Assembly (NCBI GenBank): GCA_030146905.1
Contig: JASLAV010000448.1
Location: 1 to 25,494, forward strand
Direction: 5' to 3'
DNA from: Lentzea sp.
GTDB taxonomy: Bacteria; Actinomycetota; Actinomycetes; Mycobacteriales; Pseudonocardiaceae
Length of the DNA: 25,494 nt
Part shown: piece after piece, positions 21,788 through 25,494 of the stretch
How the letters are laid out: every line of letters starts with the position of its first letter
Numbering within the stretch: the first letter of the stretch is position 1
The notes under the pieces: generated by a model
What the model was told of the DNA's origin: nothing
Databases searched by the model: none
What the model saw: only the letters and a program-made list of their open reading frames with translations
Position numbers and translations under genes: made by a program

Positions 21788-21939
21788 CAGGGCTCACCCC
21801 TAACCGGGCGCTCGCCGAGTTTGACCGCCGATGGCGTTCGCCGGCCAGGAACGCTCGGGTCGCTGAGGAGACCAGCCCGTGAAGTCGGCCAACGCTCCCA
21901 GGCCGCGGCATCGTTCCGGCGCGCAATGAGCCGTGGTGC

Positions 21940-22218
21940 GGGCAGCCTGGTGCAGTGCGACGTGCGGACAGATCGGCAATCTCGTCGAGGCCTCCGCGCT
22001 TCGAGCCCGGCCACGCCGCGCTGTCCATCCACGAGTGGTGCTCCGGGGTGCTCCGGTAGCGGGCGAACAGGTGCTGGTGGAAGTGAGCGACACCGCGGCC
22101 GACGATCGCGGAGAAGACGAACTCGGGATCCGATCACGTGTTCGTCAGCCCAGACGCGGTGACCGACCAGCGGGCCTTCCCCACGGTGCTTGGCGCAGAA
22201 CAGGCACTCTTCGGTCAT
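21940..22218 (-). pseudogene. HIT-family protein gene with internal deletion and frameshift
   Basis: From ATG 22218 the frame reads MTEECLFCAKHRGEGPLVGH, then RVWADEHVIG, the start of a HIT-like protein with its CxxC. Near 22130 the sequence jumps, in another frame, to EFVFSAIVGRGVAHFHQHLF, containing the histidine triad H-F-H-Q-H, then PEHHSWMDSAAWPGSKRGGL and DEIADLSA. The middle (about 50 codons including the beta-sheet core) is missing and the two parts are out of phase. It therefore cannot make a functional nucleotide hydrolase/transferase. Similarity fades near 21940. Confidence 0.65.
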
Positions 22219-22382
22219 GCGTTCAAGCTATGCGTCCCGGCTGTCATGAGACGCCGCGGCGGCGGCCTCGGCTGAACCGCGGGGACGAACAGGACGGCCA
22301 TGTGCTTGCCGACCACGTGCGATTTGGTGGGATGGCCATCGTGTCCGAGTTCGGATCCCCCTGCCGGGGCTACAGGAGGCTT

Positions 22383-22648
22383 GAGTGGCAGTTCGGCGAG
22401 AGGTAGAGATCGCGGCATTGCACGTCTCACCCGTGCACGCCTTCGAGGGCCGTCCGTCGGACGGCCCTCGTCCCGATCCGGAACCCGTGTCGCACGACCA
22501 CGTGGTGGTCCGCGCCGGGCTCGGGATCGTCGGCGACCGGTACTTCAACCACCCCGCGCACCGCAACGCCGCCGTCACGTTCATCGCCGCCGAGTCACTC
22601 GCCCCGTGGCCGGTGGATCCGCTCGTGGCGCGACGCAACGTCGTGGTG
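22383..22648 (+). repeat. Right arm of a ~265-bp inverted repeat (msrA end + MOSC 5' part)
   Basis: This arm matches the reverse complement of 15016-15282. Its first bases, GAGTGGCAG then TTCGGCGAGAGGTAG, still encode EWQFGER-stop, the end of MsrA, although no msrA gene precedes it here. Just upstream, GGCTAC (Gly-Tyr) may be a further decayed msrA remnant. The 27-bp palindrome at 22444-22470 is conserved in both arms. Confidence 0.85.
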
Positions 22649-22882
22649 CGCGGGCTCGATGTCGACTCGTTGGCCCGTGGCACCGTGTTCAGCTTGGACA
22701 CCGGTGATGGGCCGGTGCGGTTCCAGGTCCACCGGCCCGCCAGTCCCTGCGCCTGGATGAACGCCGTCATCGGGCCAGGTGCCTTCAAGGCGTTGCGGGG
22801 CAAGGGCGGCATCCGGAGCGTGCCGCTCGACGACGGGGTGCTGCGCGTCGGGAAGGCGGCGTTCGCCATAGTCGGCGCATGA
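22385..22882 (+). CDS. MOSC-domain protein
   Basis: This 165-residue MOSC-only protein reads [54 protein letters not shown], then RGLDVDSLARGTVFSLD, and conserved-Cys region HRPASPCAWMNAVIGPGAF with LRGKGGIRSVPLDDG. MOSC domains derive from the molybdenum-cofactor sulfurase C-terminus and bind or transfer sulfur near the Moco or related substrates. Standalone members often act in detoxification of N-hydroxylated compounds. GTG 22385 lies inside the msrA-tail remnant, where the ancestral genes overlapped. A strong hairpin lies in codons 20-29. Its stop overlaps the deacetylase start (ATGA, 22879-22882). A truncated copy lies at 15002-15280. Confidence 0.88.
   Translation: MAVRREVEIAALHVSPVHAFEGRPSDGPRPDPEPVSHDHVVVRAGLGIVGDRYFNHPAHRNAAVTFIAAESLAPWPVDPLVARRNVVVRGLDVDSLARGTVFSLDTGDGPVRFQVHRPASPCAWMNAVIGPGAFKALRGKGGIRSVPLDDGVLRVGKAAFAIVGA
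22444..22470. repeat. 27-bp perfect palindrome inside the MOSC gene
   Basis: CGAGGGCCGTCCG (22444-22456) and CGGACGGCCCTCG (22458-22470) are exact inverted repeats around a single T. The truncated copy has the same arms at 15195-15221 with A in the centre. The structure lies in codons 20-29 and would be very stable in mRNA or single-stranded DNA. Confidence 0.8.
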
Positions 22883-23598
22883 AGTGGCCGCGCCGCAAGC
22901 CGGTGATCATCACCGCCGTCAGCCTCGTCGTGGTGCTCGTCGCCGCCGGGATCCTGTGGAACGTCGCCGGCTCCCGCACGTTCCAGTTCTTCGGCGACCT
23001 GGTCGACCGGGTGGAGACCACCGAGAAGGTCGTGGCGCTGACCTTCGACGACGGTCCTGACCCCGCTGGTGTCCGGCAGGTCCTCGACACGCTCGGCGAG
23101 CAGCAGGTCAAGGCCACCTTCTTCCTGATGGGCCGTGACCTCGACAGGCACCCCGACCTCGGCAGGCGGATCGCGGAGGCCGGTCACGAGATCGGCAACC
23201 ACACCTACAGCCACCAGCGGATGATCGGCGTCCTGCCCGGCACGGTGGCGAAGGAGGTCGAGGACACCGACGCCCGGATCAGGGAGACCGGCTACCGGGG
23301 CGACGTCCACTTCCGCCCGCCGCACGGCAAGAAGCTCTTCGCGTTGCCGCACTACCTCGCGCGCCACGACCGCAAGACGATCATGTGGGACGTCGAGCCG
23401 GACTCCGCGGGCACGCCCTCCGCCGCGCGGATCGTCGACGAGACCCTGGCGGGCACCAAACCGGGCTCGATCATCCTGCTGCACCCCATGTACGCCGGCC
23501 GCGACCAGACCCGGCAGGCGCTCGGGCCGATCATCACGGGGCTGAAGGAGCGCGGCTACCGGTTCGTCACGGTGTCCGCGCTTCTCGCCCTCAGATGA
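22879..23598 (+). CDS. Membrane-anchored polysaccharide deacetylase (CE4 / NodB domain)
   Basis: This 239-residue protein has a short basic N-terminus (MKWPRRKP) and one hydrophobic helix (VIITAVSLVVVLVAAGILW, about 9-27), acting as a signal anchor. A NodB domain follows with motif 1 TFDDGPD (Asp 57, Asp 58), motif 2 NHTYSH (His 108, His 112, metal ligands), motif 3 RPPHG and motif 5 LLHPM. All catalytic residues are present. It should remove N- or O-acetyl groups from peptidoglycan, chitin-like or xylan-like polymers at the cell surface. The ATG overlaps the MOSC stop by 4 nt, indicating coupled translation. It overlaps the convergent SDR gene by 8 bp. Confidence 0.93.
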   Translation: MKWPRRKPVIITAVSLVVVLVAAGILWNVAGSRTFQFFGDLVDRVETTEKVVALTFDDGPDPAGVRQVLDTLGEQQVKATFFLMGRDLDRHPDLGRRIAEAGHEIGNHTYSHQRMIGVLPGTVAKEVEDTDARIRETGYRGDVHFRPPHGKKLFALPHYLARHDRKTIMWDVEPDSAGTPSAARIVDETLAGTKPGSIILLHPMYAGRDQTRQALGPIITGLKERGYRFVTVSALLALR

Positions 23599-24463
23599 GG
23601 TCGGCCAGCTCGACCCGCCGCAGGAATTCGGATCGCACCCGGTCCGCCACCGCGTTGACGACCTCGGCGCCGTCCGACGACGGATCGACGTGCACGCGGA
23701 ACGGCGGCTTCTCGGCGCCCACCACGGACACGATCGCGTCGGCCACCGCGCCGGCGTCCGCCCATGACGGCTCCAGCTCGGCGAGCCTGGCACCCACCTG
23801 GTCCATGAGACCGGGGTAGAGCTCCTCGTAGGCCTGGGCCCGCTCGGTGTCGGCGGGGGTGCCGCTGTGCGCGAAGTGGTTGGTGCCGCTGGTGAACGCG
23901 CCCGGCACGACGATCGTCGTCTCGATGCCGAACCGGAGCAGCTCCGCGCGGTACGAGACCGCGACCGCGTCCATCGCCGCCTTGGCCGCGAAGTACGGGG
24001 CCAGGTACGGGGGAGTGCCGCCGCGCGTGGAGGTGGAACCCACCCACACGACGTGTCCCGAGCGCCGGCCGCGCAGGTGTGGCAGCGCGGCGCGGTTGAC
24101 CCGTTGCGTGCCCAGGACGTTGACGTCGTAGAGCGACGCGTACTGCTCCGGCGTGAACGCCTCCGCGGGGCCGGTGACCATGTGGCCCGCGTTGTGCACC
24201 ACCACGTCCAGGCGTCCCTGCTCCGCGATGATCCTGGCGATCGCCGCGTCGGCCGACTCCTGCGACTGCACGTCGAGCTCCACGGCGCGGACGTCGGCCC
24301 CGTTCCCGGAACCGAAGGCCTCCAGCTCCGCGACGGCCGTGGCGTTGCGCCCGGCGGTCTCCCGCATGCCCGCGTAGACGGTGTGGCCCGCGAGCCCCAG
24401 CCTCCTGACGGTCAGGGCGCCGAAACCGCTGGACGCGCCCGTGACGACGATGACCTCGCCCAT
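23591..24463 (-). CDS. Short-chain dehydrogenase/reductase (SDR)
   Basis: This 290-residue classical SDR has nucleotide-binding TGASSGFG (8-15), HNAG (90-93), and catalytic Ser about 143 (WVGSTS), Tyr 157 and Lys 161 (Y-F-A-A-K). A long C-terminal substrate region follows (PGAFTSGTNHFAHSGTPAD). The length and GRNATAVAELEAF loop fit SDRs that prefer NADP(H) and act on ketones or alcohols; the substrate is unknown. Its ATG shares one base with the stop of the upstream SDR gene (TGATG, 24461-24465), so the two are coupled. The 3' end overlaps the deacetylase gene by 8 bp tail to tail. Control is probably by the divergent TetR regulator. Confidence 0.92.
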   Translation of the reverse strand: MGEVIVVTGASSGFGALTVRRLGLAGHTVYAGMRETAGRNATAVAELEAFGSGNGADVRAVELDVQSQESADAAIARIIAEQGRLDVVVHNAGHMVTGPAEAFTPEQYASLYDVNVLGTQRVNRAALPHLRGRRSGHVVWVGSTSTRGGTPPYLAPYFAAKAAMDAVAVSYRAELLRFGIETTIVVPGAFTSGTNHFAHSGTPADTERAQAYEELYPGLMDQVGARLAELEPSWADAGAVADAIVSVVGAEKPPFRVHVDPSSDGAEVVNAVADRVRSEFLRRVELADLI

Positions 24464-25188
24464 CAGATGATGCCTCCGTTCGCACGAATGGTCTGGCCGT
24501 TGATCCAGCGGGCGGGGCCCGCCAGGAAGGAGACGACCTCGGCGATGTCGCCGGGCTCGCCGATGCGCTCCAGCGGTGCCTGCTGCGCGAGGTTGTCGAT
24601 CGTCGCCTCGTCCTTGCCCTCCAGGAACAGCGCCGTGGCCGTGGGGCCGGGGGCGACGGTGTTCACGGTGATGTCGCGGCCGCGCAGCTCACGCGCCAGG
24701 ACCAGCGTCAGCGCCTCGACGCCGCCCTTCGACATCGCGTAGGCGCCGTACTGGGGGAAGCGCAGGCCGACCACCGACGACGAGACGTTGATGATCGCGC
24801 CACCGCCGCGCAACCGGCGCGCGGCCTGCTGGGACACCACGAACGTGCCGCGGGCGTTGGTGCGCATGATGCGGTCGAAGACATCGAGGTCCATGTCGGC
24901 GACCGTGCCGAGCGGCATGATGCCCGCCGAGTTCACGACGACGTCGACGCCGCCGAAGCTCTCCTCCGCCAGGTCGAACGCGGCCGCGACAGCCGTCTCG
25001 TCGGCCACGTCCGCCTGTGCGGCGATGGCCTGGCCACCGGCCGACGTGATGTGCTCGACGGTCTTGTCGGCCTCGGTCTTGTTGCCGGCGTACACGATGA
25101 CGACGGCCGTTCCGTCGGCGGCGAGGCGTTCGGTGGCAGCCCGTCCGATGCCCCTCGATCCGCCGGTGATGATCGCAACGCGAGTCAT
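24463..25188 (-). CDS. Short-chain dehydrogenase/reductase (SDR), FabG-like
   Basis: This 241-residue classical SDR has TGGSRGIG (8-15), NSAG (86-89), Ser about 137 (NVSSSV), and Tyr 150 with Lys 154 (Y-A-M-S-K). The closing element INGQTIRANGG is the usual SDR C-terminus. IVYAGNKTEAD after the first helix suggests NADP(H) use. ATG 25188 is preceded by AGGAGA with 6 nt spacing, which decides against the longer open frame to 25224. It is the first gene of a two-gene SDR operon, divergent from a TetR gene 93 bp away. This is the standard layout for a TetR-repressed redox or detoxification operon. The substrate is unknown. Confidence 0.93.
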   Translation of the reverse strand: MTRVAIITGGSRGIGRAATERLAADGTAVVIVYAGNKTEADKTVEHITSAGGQAIAAQADVADETAVAAAFDLAEESFGGVDVVVNSAGIMPLGTVADMDLDVFDRIMRTNARGTFVVSQQAARRLRGGGAIINVSSSVVGLRFPQYGAYAMSKGGVEALTLVLARELRGRDITVNTVAPGPTATALFLEGKDEATIDNLAQQAPLERIGEPGDIAEVVSFLAGPARWINGQTIRANGGII

Positions 25189-25215
25189 GTCAGCTCTCCT
25201 AGCTCCTGTTTCCGT

Positions 25216-25274
25216 CGATAACACAATTAACGTAGCACCGGTATCGAATCAACGCTACCGTTGGCGTGTTATCG
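25216..25274. promoter_or_regulatory. Nested inverted repeats between SDR operon and TetR gene, probable operator
   Basis: The outer arms CGATAACAC (25216-25224) and GTGTTATCG (25266-25274) are exact inverted repeats. Inside them GTAGC (25232-25236) and GCTAC (25254-25258) form a second pair. On the minus strand TTGATT and TAATTG sit about 17 nt apart as a possible promoter for the SDR operon. TATCGT (25270-25275) ends 6 nt before the TetR ATG, which lacks a ribosome-binding site. The TetR protein is the likely ligand. Confidence 0.6.
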
Positions 25275-25281
25275 TCGTTAC

Positions 25282-25494
25282 ATGGACACGAGGGAGCGTC
25301 TGGTGAAGGCCGCGGCCGACCTGCTGGTCGAGGGCGGCAGGGAGGCGGTCTCCACGCGCGCGGTCGCGTCCGCCGCCGGAGTGCAGGCGCCGACGCTGTA
25401 CCGGCTGTTCGGCGACAAGGACGGGCTGCTCGACGCCGTCGCCGCGCACGGCTTCGCCGGTTACCTCGCGACGAAGCACGCGATGGGCGCCACC
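25282..25494 (+). CDS. TetR-family transcriptional regulator, 3'-partial
   Basis: The first 71 residues are in the window. They form a TetR N-terminal DNA-binding domain: [40 protein letters not shown], then [15 protein letters not shown], with the Y-R-L-F-x-x-K-x-x-L-L pattern of helix 3-4. The ligand-binding half lies beyond the edge. It is divergent from the SDR operon across a 93-bp spacer with nested inverted repeats, so it very likely represses that operon and itself. The ATG has no ribosome-binding site and sits close behind a -10-like box, suggesting a leaderless mRNA. Confidence 0.92.
   Translation, partial: MDTRERLVKAAADLLVEGGREAVSTRAVASAAGVQAPTLYRLFGDKDGLLDAVAAHGFAGYLATKHAMGAT

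Noticed and set aside
22228..23793. 521-codon minus-strand frame across the MOSC and deacetylase genes
   Set aside because: It is a shadow of two well-supported plus-strand genes with full catalytic motifs.
1..25494. tRNA, rRNA, CRISPR arrays, riboswitches, prophage genes
   Set aside because: I looked for clover-leaf-like sequences, evenly spaced repeats, known aptamer cores and phage structural genes and saw none.

Overview
The window looks like a chromosomal segment of a high-GC filamentous actinomycete, most likely of the Pseudonocardiales (Lentzea, Saccharothrix or Amycolatopsis type). This rests on codon use, frequent 1- and 4-nt start/stop overlaps, GTG starts and the gene families seen. 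The genus is an inference. It is an accessory-type region: short intact operons are separated by relics of insertion sequences and broken genes.

Layout. (1) 1-3286 (+): a meta-cleavage type aromatic catabolism operon with an extradiol dioxygenase (5' end outside the window), an alpha/beta hydrolase, a fumarylacetoacetate-hydrolase (FAH) family enzyme and a 5'-truncated second FAH gene. It ends at a strong hairpin. (2) 3400-6180: three secreted carbohydrate-active proteins, namely a CE2-like SGNH esterase (+), a Cip1-like jelly-roll protein (-) and a GH16 glycoside hydrolase (+). The last two are divergent around a pair of TCGANTCGA palindromes. (3) 6489-7622: a divergent XRE-cupin regulator and GNAT acetyltransferase whose two start codons both lie inside one 33-bp near-perfect palindrome. 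(4) 7623-11540: a poorly coding stretch with a broken beta-propeller-like gene, a small Cys-containing secreted protein, a secreted protein with a coupled 79-aa gene, and IS5-like and IS701-like transposase relics. (5) 11541-14985: a compact polyimmunity locus (SUKH/SMI1-KNR4, Imm22-like, pentapeptide, DUF4303-like and unknown proteins) with no toxin in sight. (6) 15002-15783: msrA followed by a truncated MOSC gene. (7) 15784-17922: IS relics, a LysR gene lacking its first codons, and a second gene joined to it by a probable deletion. (8) 17967-21787: two small genes sharing a Q-x-K-Q-T-G-S motif (a DUF6232-like membrane protein and a small partner), divergent from a NarL-type two-component system, then a tail-to-tail single-domain receiver. 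(9) 21940-23598: a HIT-family pseudogene, then an intact MOSC gene coupled to a polysaccharide deacetylase. (10) 23591-25494: two coupled short-chain dehydrogenases divergent from a TetR regulator (3' end outside the window).

The main structural observation is that about 265 bp at 15016-15282 are repeated in inverted orientation at 22383-22648. The repeat comprises the end of msrA plus the 5' part of the MOSC gene. Flipping the 7-kb segment between the arms would rebuild a contiguous msrA-MOSC pair. The most unusual candidate systems are the orphan immunity array, the start-codon-spanning bidirectional operator at 7071-7103, and the motif-sharing pair at 17967-18859.
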